This document shows positions 25,544-31,700 of a stretch of DNA of 31,875 bases, piece after piece. Where the stretch lies: positions 1 through 31,875 of the IMG/VR virus record IMGVR_UViG_3300025151_000171; one strand, 5' to 3'. Position 1 is the first letter of the stretch, and each line of letters opens with the position of its first letter. The notes under the pieces are model-generated. The model saw only the letters and a program-made list of their open reading frames with translations, was not told the origin of the DNA and searched no databases. Origin of the DNA: a virus. The translations under genes and the position numbers were made by a program.

Positions 25544-25571
25544 GTTAAAATTAATTATATTTCTTCCTAGT

Positions 25572-25609
25572 AATCCCCTAGATTTTAACGAGTTTAGGGG
25601 ATTTTTTTT
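25572..25609 (+). terminator. Strong intrinsic terminator closing the first early operon
   Basis: AATCCCCTA (25572-25580) pairs perfectly with TAGGGGATT (25595-25603) around a 14-base loop and is followed by TTTTTT. Classic Rho-independent structure on the plus strand, immediately before a new promoter. Confidence 0.9.
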
Positions 25610-25627
25610 GACTAAATAAAAAAAAGT

Positions 25628-25656
25628 TTGACAATACATTTTTAAATACTTAACAT
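25628..25656 (+). promoter_or_regulatory. Predicted promoter of the second early operon
   Basis: Perfect -35 TTGACA (25628-25633), 17-base spacer, TAACAT (25651-25656). The expected start, about 25663, is two bases before the ATG of the first gene. A second TTGACT lies at 25608-25613. Operator-like O2 covers the -10 box. Confidence 0.5.
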
Positions 25657-25663
25657 AGGTAAA
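25648..25663 (+). promoter_or_regulatory. Operator-like site O2
   Basis: ACTTAACATAGGTAAA, 14 of 16 bases matching the site at 30745-30760. It spans the -10 box and start of the predicted promoter, where binding would block transcription of the replication operon. Confidence 0.45.
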
Positions 25664-25664
25664 T

Positions 25665-25820
25665 ATGGTAATAGATGATAAAATAAGAATTAAACAATTA
25701 GAAAATGAAAATGCACGTTACAAAAGAGCATATCATATTTTAATGGATTATTTTGATTATTTAGATGATGATTTAAAAGAAGAATTAGATAGAAGATTAG
25801 ACGCAGAGGTTGATTTATGA
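25665..25820 (+). CDS. Acidic coiled-coil protein (51 aa)
   Basis: A 51-residue frame with a short coiled start (IDDKIRIKQLENENARYK) and an acidic, aromatic helix (DYFDYLDDDLKEELDRRL). It ends with TGA overlapping the ATG of the next gene, the usual coupling here. The predicted promoter leaves only about two bases of leader, and AGG lies 6 bases before ATG, so it may be read from a nearly leaderless mRNA. No family known. Small size and helical character suggest a protein-interaction role. Confidence 0.6.
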   Translation: MVIDDKIRIKQLENENARYKRAYHILMDYFDYLDDDLKEELDRRLDAEVDL

Positions 25821-26068
25821 TGACAAAAGAAGATTTACATATGCACATGGCTCATATGCAGTTAGTAAAAATGAATAAAGTTTTAAATGGATATTGCGCT
25901 TTAATTGATTATTTAAAAACGCAAATCAATAATTTAGAAGATTTAGGTATAGATGAAAATAAGGATAGTTTACATGGATTGGCTTTGATTCATCAAGATT
26001 TATGCAACGCTAAAGATTATTTTGAAAAAGAATACGAGATGCAGAAAACTATTTGTGAGAATATGTAA
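25817..26068 (+). CDS. Small helical protein, Met/His-rich start (83 aa)
   Basis: Starts at ATG 25817 or the adjacent 25820. The 83-residue product begins MMTKEDLHMHMAHMQLVKM and continues as helices (YCALIDYLKTQINNLEDL, LIHQDLCNAKDYFEKEYE). The H-M-H-M-x-H cluster could bind metal, but that is speculative. It overlaps both neighbours (ATGA-like and TAATG junctions), placing it firmly in the second early operon. Function not recognised. Confidence 0.65.
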   Translation: MMTKEDLHMHMAHMQLVKMNKVLNGYCALIDYLKTQINNLEDLGIDENKDSLHGLALIHQDLCNAKDYFEKEYEMQKTICENM

Positions 26069-26229
26069 TGAAAATATCAAATAAAAAAGCTAGTTTAAAA
26101 TGTCATAGATGCCACTATTATTACAAATATACGGAAATGTACGCTATTGGACATAAGTATGGGCAAGTGTGCGGTCGTTGTCATGACATAACAATGGAAG
26201 AGATGATTAATGAACAAAAAAAAACGTAA
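26068..26229 (+). CDS. Zinc-knuckle microprotein (53 aa)
   Basis: A 53-residue protein with two C-x-x-C knuckles: CHRC near residues 12-15 and CGRC near 35-38, both followed by His, which gives a compact treble-clef or zinc-ribbon shape. The start shares a base with the previous stop (TAATG) and the end overlaps the next gene by 20 bases. It is below common length cut-offs but the four-cysteine pattern supports a folded protein. A role in nucleic-acid or protein binding is likely; the partner is unknown. Confidence 0.68.
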   Translation: MKISNKKASLKCHRCHYYYKYTEMYAIGHKYGQVCGRCHDITMEEMINEQKKT

Positions 26230-26356
26230 AGTTATTAAGTTTAAACCTAATTTTAATTATGGCGGTTATGATCGCTCTATTTGGTTAGATAAAGTAAAGG
26301 CAGATGAACATATAGACGCTTTACCTTGTGATACTGAGAGAAAAGATGATGAATAA
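26210..26356 (+). CDS. Small basic protein (48 aa)
   Basis: A 48-residue frame beginning MNKKKRKVIKFKPNFNYGGY, basic at the start and acidic at the end (DTERKDDE), with a central RSIWLDKVKADEHIDAL. No family is known. The 20-base overlap with the zinc-knuckle gene and 8-base overlap with the following frame fit operon tiling. It lies directly upstream of the candidate origin. Confidence 0.5.
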   Translation: MNKKKRKVIKFKPNFNYGGYDRSIWLDKVKADEHIDALPCDTERKDDE

Positions 26357-26486
26357 GTTTATAGCGGTGCTATGGCAGTGCTACAATCATGCTATCATTT
26401 TGCTAATGGCAAAAAATAGCTATACATATACATATACCTATACCAATACTTATACCAATACATACAAGATAGTAACAACAGAGTAA
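26349..26486 (+). CDS. Doubtful ORF across the candidate origin (45 aa)
   Basis: A frame from ATG 26349 (or 26346) crosses the iteron-like boxes and the TATACA tract without a stop. It gives a hydrophobic start (FIAVLWQCYNHAIILLMAK) and a low-complexity Tyr-Thr tail (SYTYTYTYTNTYTNTY). The tail is a translation of the hexamer repeat, so the open frame may be a by-product of DNA structure. It may still be translated, since its start overlaps the previous gene. Its interpretation depends on whether this segment is an origin. Confidence 0.3.
   Translation: MNKFIAVLWQCYNHAIILLMAKNSYTYTYTYTNTYTNTYKIVTTE
26367..26470 (+). other. Candidate replication origin: 11-base iterons plus AT-rich tract
   Basis: TGCTA occurs at 26368, 26379, 26390 and 26401, each exactly 11 bases from the next, so all four boxes face the same side of the helix. 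They are followed by AAAAAATAGC and a TATACA/TATACC tract (26421-26465), an easily melted element. The next genes are replication proteins (YdaU-like, RepB-type primase, helicase). Boxes plus melting tract next to initiator genes is the layout of iteron origins; function here is inferred. Confidence 0.5.
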
Positions 26487-26492
26487 ACCAAA

Positions 26493-26864
26493 ATGCGGAA
26501 AACTACTAGAGAAGAACAATCACCAATATTTAGATTTTATGCAAAAGATTGGATAAGCAGTCCAGATAGACTGAGATTATCTTTAGAAGAGCAGGGTGCA
26601 TATATCTTGTTGTATTGTTTTTGTTGGAGGGGTTTTGAAATTGAGTTAGATTTTGAAGTTTTAAGTCGTATGTGTAATTGTAGAACAGAAAAGATTGAAA
26701 AGATATTCCCACGAATAGAGCATTTATTTAGCAAAATAGAACGTAATAACAAAACTTATCTTGTATGCATTCAAGCGGAAGAAGAAAGAAAAGAGCAAGC
26801 TATAAACAGAATTAAAAAACAAAAAGCAGGGAAACTTGGCGCTAAAATTAGGTGGAGTAAATAA
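26493..26864 (+). CDS. YdaU/DUF1376-family replication-associated protein
   Basis: The 123-residue product carries the family pattern from residue 12 on: IFRFYAKDWISSPDRLRLSL followed by EEQGAYILLYCFCWRGFEI (F-Y-x-x-D-W and E-x-x-G-A-Y), then a winged-helix-like part (VLSRMCNCRTEKIEKIF). It ends in the typical basic KKQKAGKLGAKIRWSK. DUF1376 proteins occur in prophage replication modules in the place of lambda O-type initiators. It is the first gene downstream of the iteron-like boxes, so it is the best candidate to bind them. It lacks a strong Shine-Dalgarno. Confidence 0.78.
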   Translation: MRKTTREEQSPIFRFYAKDWISSPDRLRLSLEEQGAYILLYCFCWRGFEIELDFEVLSRMCNCRTEKIEKIFPRIEHLFSKIERNNKTYLVCIQAEEERKEQAINRIKKQKAGKLGAKIRWSK

Positions 26865-26929
26865 TGGAGATAATTATAGTGTACATGATTATAGGAATAT
26901 CTTGGTATTATTGGGATAATTTAAAATGA
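26864..26929 (+). CDS. 21-residue membrane microprotein
   Basis: ATG 26864 shares a base with the previous TAA (TAATG) and the TGA (26927-26929) overlaps the ATG of the primase gene. The peptide is a single hydrophobic helix (MEIIIVYMIIGISWYYW) with an acidic and a Lys residue at the end. Gap-free tiling between two certain genes suggests it is truly translated. It could be a membrane anchor or a small regulator, or serve only to couple translation. Confidence 0.55.
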   Translation: MEIIIVYMIIGISWYYWDNLK

Positions 26930-27720
26930 TGTACAGAGATTTTTTAACTGCGTTTGGAGATCAACATAGTTTCCAAACTTTTGACGATAAAGGCAAAAAC
27001 AAAACACTTATAAAGCAATTACATGGTCATATTGATGAACATATTGACCAATTAGCTATGTTAAACCAAAAAGGTGCAGGAGTATATTTTACTGTAAACA
27101 AAACAGATTTGCAGGGTAGAACAACAAAAAACATAGAGCAAGTAAGAGCGGTATTTTGTGATTTTGACGGAACACCACTTCCAGAAAATTTTGATGTATT
27201 ACCGCATTTAATTATTAACACTTCTCCAGATAAATACCATGTGTATTGGTTGGTTAAAGATTTACCTTTAGAAAGTTTTACTTTATATCAACAAGCATTA
27301 GCTAGTAAGTTTGGAAGTGATCCTGCGGTAAAAGATTTACCTAGAATTATGAGAGTTGCAGGATTTTATCATAATAAGAAGAGTGCATATCCTGTAAAAA
27401 TAGTAGAAGAACGCATTATGGGTGCATACACAAAAGAGGAAATAAGAGATGGTTTAAATTTAGTTAGACCAAAAAAAAGAGTGTTTAAATTTGATCCAAA
27501 TTATAAGCATACATATAATGGCGGAGTTACAGGAGCAACGGAAGGCGATAGACACGCACGTTTAGTTAGAATGGTAATATCAATTATTAAACGTGGTGAA
27601 GATTATCAATATGCAAGAGGAGAAGTTTTAAAATTTAACAGTATGTGTAATCCGCCAAATTCTCAACAAGAGGTTTTATGGCATTTAGACGATATGTGGA
27701 GTAGATATGCAACTGCGTGA
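26926..27720 (+). CDS. RepB-type DNA primase (archaeo-eukaryotic primase fold)
   Basis: The 264-residue protein matches the RepB/AEP primase domain of mobile elements. The key features are GAGVYFTVNKTDLQG at residues 50-64, VRAVFCDFDG at 73-82 with metal-binding Asp79 and Asp81, LIINTSPDKYHVYWLV at 95-110 with the conserved His105, and LPRIMRVAGFYHNKK at 138-152. A C-terminal helical part (GDRHARLVRMVISIIKRGED onward) resembles PriCT domains. It synthesises primers for replication restart or initiation. Start is 26926 or 26929. The helicase gene overlaps its end by 14 bases. The phage appears to have no polymerase here, so host polymerase probably extends the primers. Confidence 0.82.
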   Translation: MMYRDFLTAFGDQHSFQTFDDKGKNKTLIKQLHGHIDEHIDQLAMLNQKGAGVYFTVNKTDLQGRTTKNIEQVRAVFCDFDGTPLPENFDVLPHLIINTSPDKYHVYWLVKDLPLESFTLYQQALASKFGSDPAVKDLPRIMRVAGFYHNKKSAYPVKIVEERIMGAYTKEEIRDGLNLVRPKKRVFKFDPNYKHTYNGGVTGATEGDRHARLVRMVISIIKRGEDYQYARGEVLKFNSMCNPPNSQQEVLWHLDDMWSRYATA

Positions 27721-29191
27721 GTATCAAGATTTTGCAATAGAACAGATAAAACAAAAATTTCAACAAGGAAATAAAAAAGTTTTATTAGTTGCCCCAACAG
27801 GTAGTGGCAAAACTGTTATTGCAAGTCGTATGATAGAAAAAGCAACGCAAAAAAATAAAAGATGCCTGTTTGTTGCGCATAGAAGAGAATTAGTTACACA
27901 ATGTTCGAACAAATTACATGAGTTTGGAATAGATGCAGGAGTAATAATGGCAGGCATTACAGGTAGTTGGGTTCATGACACGCAGGTTGCAAGCATACAA
28001 ACTTACAATGCTAGAAAAGATCGAGATGATTTTCACAAACCAGATGCGGATCTAATTATTTTAGATGAAGCACATAGATCAACAAGTGATACATTTAAAA
28101 AGTTACTAGAAGAATATCCAGATGCTTATGTCGTGGGATTAACTGCAACACCAATTAGAAATGACGGAAAAGCGTTAGGCAATATTTATGATGAATTAGT
28201 AGAAAGTAGTAATATAAGAGATTTAACTGCGCAAGGTTATCTTGTTAAAAATAGGGTTTTTGCTCCTAGTATTCCAGATTTGCAAGGATTAAAAATTTCT
28301 ATGGGCGATTATGATAAAAGACAATTAGATAAAAGAATGAACAAAACAAAATTAGTTGGCGATACTGTAAGTCATTGGATCAAGTTTGCAGAGAATAGGC
28401 CAACAGTTGTTTTTGCTAGTAGTATTGCTCATAGCAAATATATAGCCAACATATTTAATCAAAATGGTGTACCCGCAGGACATATTGATAGTGAAATGAA
28501 TGATGAAGATAGAGAGCAAGTGTTAAAAGATTTACAGGAAGATAAAATTAAAGTGTTGTCAAATTGTATGATACTGACGGAGGGGTGGGATTGTCCTAAA
28601 GTTTCTTGTGTGGTGATTTGTCGCCCTACAAAATCTTATGGAATGTATTTACAAATGGTAGGTAGATCATTAAGACCGCACCCAGATAAAAACGACACAT
28701 TAATAATAGATCATAGCGGTTGCATATATGAACACGGATTCCCAGAAGATGTGCCTAAATGGGAATTAAAGCGTAGAGAAGAAAAAGAAAGAAAAAAGAA
28801 AGAACCTGTACCTATTGAAAAACAACCTTATACTTGTGTTAAATGTGATTTTGTTTACAAACCTACAAAAGAAGAACCAGAATGTCCAAACTGTTCTCAC
28901 ATACCAACTAAAAAAGAACAGATTATGTTAATAAAACAAGGTAGATTAATAGAATTACCAAAAATGAAAGAAACAAAAGCAGAAGATAAGAAAAGGTTTT
29001 ATGCCCAACTATTGTTTATTGCAAAACAAAAAGGGTATAAAGAGGGGTGGGCAAGTCATACTTTTAGAGAAAAATACCATCATTTTCCCCATTCTAAAAT
29101 GGTCTTGCCCATACCACCTACTAACGAAGTGCATAATTTTATTAAGCATTTACAAATTAAAAAAGCTAAATCAAAAGGAGTAAGATTATGA
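27707..29191 (+). CDS. SF2 DEAH-box DNA helicase with C-terminal zinc finger
   Basis: The 494-residue protein has all core SF2 motifs: Q/RQ-like LREYQDFAIEQI at the start, Walker A APTGSGKT (29-36), DEAH (120-123), TATP (146-149), and motif VI QMVGRSLRP (316-324). A four-cysteine zinc site (Cys377, 380, 393, 396) lies in the C-terminal part, followed by a basic tail. Such helicases unwind DNA for origin opening or fork restart. GGAG is 5 bases upstream and the start lies within the primase gene, so the two proteins are made in step. Confidence 0.92.
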   Translation: MQLREYQDFAIEQIKQKFQQGNKKVLLVAPTGSGKTVIASRMIEKATQKNKRCLFVAHRRELVTQCSNKLHEFGIDAGVIMAGITGSWVHDTQVASIQTYNARKDRDDFHKPDADLIILDEAHRSTSDTFKKLLEEYPDAYVVGLTATPIRNDGKALGNIYDELVESSNIRDLTAQGYLVKNRVFAPSIPDLQGLKISMGDYDKRQLDKRMNKTKLVGDTVSHWIKFAENRPTVVFASSIAHSKYIANIFNQNGVPAGHIDSEMNDEDREQVLKDLQEDKIKVLSNCMILTEGWDCPKVSCVVICRPTKSYGMYLQMVGRSLRPHPDKNDTLIIDHSGCIYEHGFPEDVPKWELKRREEKERKKKEPVPIEKQPYTCVKCDFVYKPTKEEPECPNCSHIPTKKEQIMLIKQGRLIELPKMKETKAEDKKRFYAQLLFIAKQKGYKEGWASHTFREKYHHFPHSKMVLPIPPTNEVHNFIKHLQIKKAKSKGVRL

Positions 29192-29418
29192 ATGTACGAT
29201 ATTTAAAAATTAAAATATCAGATGTTAAAAGATATATTAAATATTACGAAAAATTTTATAATATGGAATTAGATAAAGATGGATATAAGTATGTAATTGA
29301 AAATCTTATGTATGATTTGGATTTAGATATATATGCAGATAACAAATATTATAATGATATATTATCTTCATTACATAACTTTGTAAAAGGTGGAAAATTT
29401 AATCGTATAGAGGAGTAA
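29188..29418 (+). CDS. Small protein, unknown function (76 aa)
   Basis: ATG overlaps the helicase stop (ATGA) behind AGGAG at 29176-29180. The 76-residue product is Lys/Tyr/Asp-rich and helical (RYLKIKISDVKRYIKYYEKF, YKYVIENLMYDLDLDIYAD). No motif is recognised. Its leader is a 16-base exact copy of that before the next gene. Co-transcription with helicase suggests a replication accessory role. Confidence 0.65.
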   Translation: MNVRYLKIKISDVKRYIKYYEKFYNMELDKDGYKYVIENLMYDLDLDIYADNKYYNDILSSLHNFVKGGKFNRIEE

Positions 29419-29422
29419 GATT

Positions 29423-29644
29423 ATGATTGAACCTACTACACAAGATTATATATGGGCAAGTAGTCGTTTTTTATTAAGACCATTACCATCAGATTATGAT
29501 AAATGGAAAGAAAAAAAATTTTATAAATTCCTTGAGAAAAATGCGTCGTCTTCTTATGAATGTGCTGACCCCATAGATATATGGAATCAAATTGAATCTC
29601 TAGCGTGGAGTATGAGATATTATATTGGAGGTAAAAATGAGTGA
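29423..29644 (+). CDS. Small protein, unknown function (73 aa)
   Basis: The start lies in a second copy of AGGAGTAAGATTATGA. The 73-residue product is rich in Trp and Tyr (QDYIWASSRFLLRPLPSDYD, KWKEKKFYKFLEKN, WNQIESLAWSMRYYIGG), a composition common in protein-protein contact surfaces. No family is recognised. Its end overlaps the coiled-coil gene by 8 bases. Confidence 0.65.
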   Translation: MIEPTTQDYIWASSRFLLRPLPSDYDKWKEKKFYKFLEKNASSSYECADPIDIWNQIESLAWSMRYYIGGKNE

Positions 29645-29978
29645 AGTCGAATTAGAAAAACGTATGCATGAGATTAGAAAAATTGGTGAGTCCTACGCAG
29701 AAGCTAAAGCTAACCTAAATTATCTTGAACATTATCGTAAAATAAAATTGGCTCAAATGATGAAACAAAAATTGTCAGAAGCTAATAATATGTCAGTTGC
29801 AAAAGCTGATTTAGAATCAAGGGCGGAAGAAGAGTATGTTAAATTATGTCAAGATTTAAAAGATGCGGTACAACAAGAATCCAAACTTGCATGGGAAAAA
29901 AAAATGGTAGAACTTAAATTTGAGTTTTGGAAAACAAATCAAATCTCTGCTATGAGTGAACGTAAAAAGTATGGGTAA
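29637..29978 (+). CDS. Coiled-coil protein of the recombination/replication module
   Basis: I choose ATG 29637, which follows GGAGG by 5 bases; a TTG four codons earlier lacks a ribosome site. The 113-residue protein is a continuous charged helix (EVELEKRMHEIRKIGESYAE, KADLESRAEEEYVKLCQDLK, WEKKMVELKFEFWKTNQIS). Proteins of this composition are frequent next to ssDNA-binding or annealing genes in phages, but I cannot name a family with confidence. It overlaps the HNH nuclease start by 8 bases. Confidence 0.7.
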   Translation: MSEVELEKRMHEIRKIGESYAEAKANLNYLEHYRKIKLAQMMKQKLSEANNMSVAKADLESRAEEEYVKLCQDLKDAVQQESKLAWEKKMVELKFEFWKTNQISAMSERKKYG

Positions 29979-30273
29979 AAAGAAACCAACACTTAAAGAG
30001 CGAAAACATATGGAGAAAGTTGCAAGCATTGGTTGTATAGCTTGTCGTAAATTAGGAATTTATGATTCACCTGCGGAGATTCACCATATAAAAAATTTTA
30101 CAGGAGCAGGAAAACGATCAAGTCATATGCTAGTTTTACCTTTATGTCCTAATCATCATAGAAATTCTAACGAAAGTTATCATCATTCTCCTAAAAAATT
30201 TGAAAATCGTTTTGGAAGCCAAATAAAGCTCTTAGAAGAAGTTTTAGATCTTTTGGGAAGTATCAACCATTAA
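29971..30273 (+). CDS. HNH nuclease, Ref (RecA-dependent nuclease) like
   Basis: From ATG 29971 the product is 100 residues; a GTG five codons earlier is less likely. It has a Zn pair CIAC (Cys22, Cys25), the HNH core IHHIKN with His38-His39, and PLCPNHHR with Cys59, His62 and His63, followed by YHHSPKKFENRFG. This arrangement matches the small Ref/RecA-dependent nuclease family and similar phage HNH proteins. It likely nicks or cuts DNA during recombination. It is the last rightward gene before the reverse-oriented repressor island and overlaps the end of that island's second gene by 11 bases. Confidence 0.8.
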   Translation: MGKKKPTLKERKHMEKVASIGCIACRKLGIYDSPAEIHHIKNFTGAGKRSSHMLVLPLCPNHHRNSNESYHHSPKKFENRFGSQIKLLEEVLDLLGSINH

Positions 30274-30475
30274 ACCATTGCAACCATTCTCCAGAGGTCT
30301 TATTTTGATGCCATTTTCTCCAATGATACTCAGTTATACATACATACCAATTAAAATCGTGTTTTTGTTTTAATTTGTATATCGCAACATCACAACTAGA
30401 ATATAAATGATTAAAAACTACCGCTTGCTCTTTTGGAGAAGTAAGTAAGGCGACAACAACAAATAATGTTTTCAT
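30263..30475 (-). CDS. Small membrane or exported protein, co-transcribed with repressor
   Basis: A 70-residue leftward protein with a short hydrophobic N-terminus (MKTLFVVVALLTSPKEQ), which may be a signal anchor, followed by a soluble part with two cysteines (28 and 46) and many aromatic residues (HDFNWYVCITEYHWRKWHQ). It starts one base after the repressor stop, so the pair forms an operon. Small exported proteins next to phage repressors can give superinfection immunity; that is inference. No family is recognised. It ends convergently over the HNH gene. Confidence 0.6.
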   Translation of the reverse strand: MKTLFVVVALLTSPKEQAVVFNHLYSSCDVAIYKLKQKHDFNWYVCITEYHWRKWHQNKTSGEWLQWFNG

Positions 30476-30476
30476 T

Positions 30477-30677
30477 TTAAAAAATTAAATCTGGTCTAAT
30501 ATACTCTAATTTGTAATCACCAAAACTTGCAATTTGATATGCTCTTAATTGTGGTATAACTTCCCACTTAGAAACTGCAGGGTGAGATATATTTAATTTT
30601 TCAGATAAATTTTTACCACCATACTTAGCTACAATTTCTTTTTTTCTTTGTATTGCTAAATCGTATTTATTACTCAT
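30477..30677 (-). CDS. Cro/YdaS-like HTH repressor
   Basis: A 66-residue protein with a helix-turn-helix in residues about 23-40 (NLSEKLNISHPAVSKWEV), followed by RAYQIASFGDYKLEYIRPDL, the R-A-x-Q-I and L/E-x-I-R-P-D pattern typical of Cro/YdaS-type regulators. Such proteins bind dyad operators as dimers. It reads against its early-operon neighbours, divergent from the NGO0469-like gene, with operator-like O3 in between. A predicted promoter starts transcription at its own ATG with no leader, like the leaderless mRNA of lambda cI from PRM. No Shine-Dalgarno is present. Confidence 0.85.
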   Translation of the reverse strand: MSNKYDLAIQRKKEIVAKYGGKNLSEKLNISHPAVSKWEVIPQLRAYQIASFGDYKLEYIRPDLIF

Positions 30678-30683
30678 AATGTA

Positions 30684-30712
30684 AATCTATAAAAAAAATT
30701 AACATATGTCAA
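30684..30712 (-). promoter_or_regulatory. Predicted repressor promoter, leaderless
   Basis: Minus strand TTGACA (30712-30707), 17-base spacer, TAGATT (30689-30684). The expected start is 30677, the first base of the repressor ATG. The -35 is perfect, the -10 weak, as expected for a promoter that may need help from an activator. Confidence 0.45.
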
Positions 30713-30719
30713 TATTTAG

Positions 30720-30747
30720 TTGACTATATAATTAATAAATATATACT
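30720..30747 (+). promoter_or_regulatory. Predicted promoter of the ssDNA-protein operon
   Basis: TTGACT (30720-30725), 16-base spacer, TATACT (30742-30747), giving a start near 30754 and a 26-base leader with AAGGAG before ATG 30780. O3 overlaps the -10 box. Confidence 0.5.
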
Positions 30748-30760
30748 TAACCTAAGTAAA
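30745..30760 (+). promoter_or_regulatory. Operator-like site O3 (reference copy)
   Basis: ACTTAACCTAAGTAAA. The core ACTTA-ACC-TAAGT is a perfect 5-base dyad. It lies between the divergent repressor and NGO0469-like genes and overlaps the -10 box of the rightward promoter. O1, O2 and O4 are near copies. Confidence 0.55.
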
Positions 30761-30779
30761 AAATATATAAGGAGTTATA

Positions 30780-31349
30780 ATGAGTTTAGTAATATCAGAA
30801 GAACAAAGTGAATCTAAGTACCCAACAATACCTTTAGGAGTTAGTAAAGCTAGATGCGTGAGTGTGATAGATTTAGGTACACAGGAAAATAATTGGCAAG
30901 GAGAAATATCTTGGAAAAGGCAAGTGTTGTTTGAATGGGAAGTTCCAGAGCATACTAATAATAATGGCGAGCCATTAACTATAAGTAAATTTTACAACGT
31001 ATCTTTTTTTGAGAAATCAAATTTATCAAAAGATTTAACCTCATGGAAGGGTAAGCCATTTAGTCCGCAGGAAAAGAAACAATTTAATATGGGCGATATG
31101 TTAGGTCAAACTTGTCAAATACAAATAATGGAAAAAGATAATGGTAAACAACAGATTGTAAGCATTATGCCATTAAAAGAACCAATGACGGAACAATATC
31201 ATAAGTCTAAATTATTTAGTATAGAAGATTACCAAAACGATAGAAAAGAAGTATTTAATCAGATTAGAGAGGGTATTAGAAATATTATATTAAGATCTAA
31301 AGAATTAACTACTGAAGATGCAGATACTAGTGGCAACGTACCATTTTAA
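30780..31349 (+). CDS. NGO0469/DUF669-like replication protein (probable ssDNA binding)
   Basis: The 189-residue protein has the pattern of the phage replication protein family typified by NGO0469: IPLGVSKARCVSVIDLGTQE, WKRQVLFEWEVPEH, LTISKFYNVSFFEKSNLSKD, LTSWKGKPFSPQE and MLGQTCQIQIM, forming an OB-like beta domain, then a helical, acidic tail ending in DTSGNVPF, as in ssDNA-binding proteins that use an acidic C-terminal tip ending in Phe. It probably coats single strands and recruits the exonuclease encoded just downstream. A strong AAGGAG lies before the ATG. It begins a third early operon. Confidence 0.8.
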   Translation: MSLVISEEQSESKYPTIPLGVSKARCVSVIDLGTQENNWQGEISWKRQVLFEWEVPEHTNNNGEPLTISKFYNVSFFEKSNLSKDLTSWKGKPFSPQEKKQFNMGDMLGQTCQIQIMEKDNGKQQIVSIMPLKEPMTEQYHKSKLFSIEDYQNDRKEVFNQIREGIRNIILRSKELTTEDADTSGNVPF

Positions 31350-31356
31350 GGACGGC

Positions 31357-31485
31357 ATGATTGAGTACATAAATAAAAACGGATATATCGTGGATCATTT
31401 TGGCACAATAGTAAAAGACCATAAAGGTAGAGATATTTTTGTGCCAGAGGATTATAGAAAATATTATAAAATATGGGGTAGATAA
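31357..31485 (+). CDS. Small protein, unknown function (42 aa)
   Basis: A 42-residue frame (MIEYINKNGYIVDHFGTIVK, KGRDIFVPEDYRKYY) with a beta-hairpin-like pattern, ending in a TAATG overlap with the next gene. The ribosome site AAGGACGG is moderate. The overlap and frame conservation between two genes suggest it is translated. No family is known; a role beside the ssDNA protein and nuclease is plausible. Confidence 0.55.
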   Translation: MIEYINKNGYIVDHFGTIVKDHKGRDIFVPEDYRKYYKIWGR

Positions 31486-31700
31486 TGGTTGAATACATAA
31501 TACTTACAATATGGATTGAATATAATAATAAGATACATGAACGCTATAAACTAGCACCTGCACCATGTGAAACTGCGGTTAATAAAGTTTATAAGGATTA
31601 TAAAAACAAACAAGCAAGAGTTGTTGCGGTAAAATGTGATGGATATAAAACTTTTGAAATAAACAAACCACTTATGGAGTATTATCGTGAAAATAACTAA
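31485..31700 (+). CDS. Small protein, unknown function (71 aa)
   Basis: The 71-residue product has a hydrophobic start (MVEYIILTIWIEYNN), two cysteines (28 and 51), and a helical basic middle (ETAVNKVYKDYKNKQARVVA) before a Tyr-rich end. It resembles the 70-residue repressor-operon protein in length, hydrophobic start and a cysteine at position 28, though the sequences otherwise differ. It overlaps the previous stop (TAATG) and contains the start of the exonuclease gene in its last codons. Function unknown. Confidence 0.6.
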   Translation: MVEYIILTIWIEYNNKIHERYKLAPAPCETAVNKVYKDYKNKQARVVAVKCDGYKTFEINKPLMEYYRENN

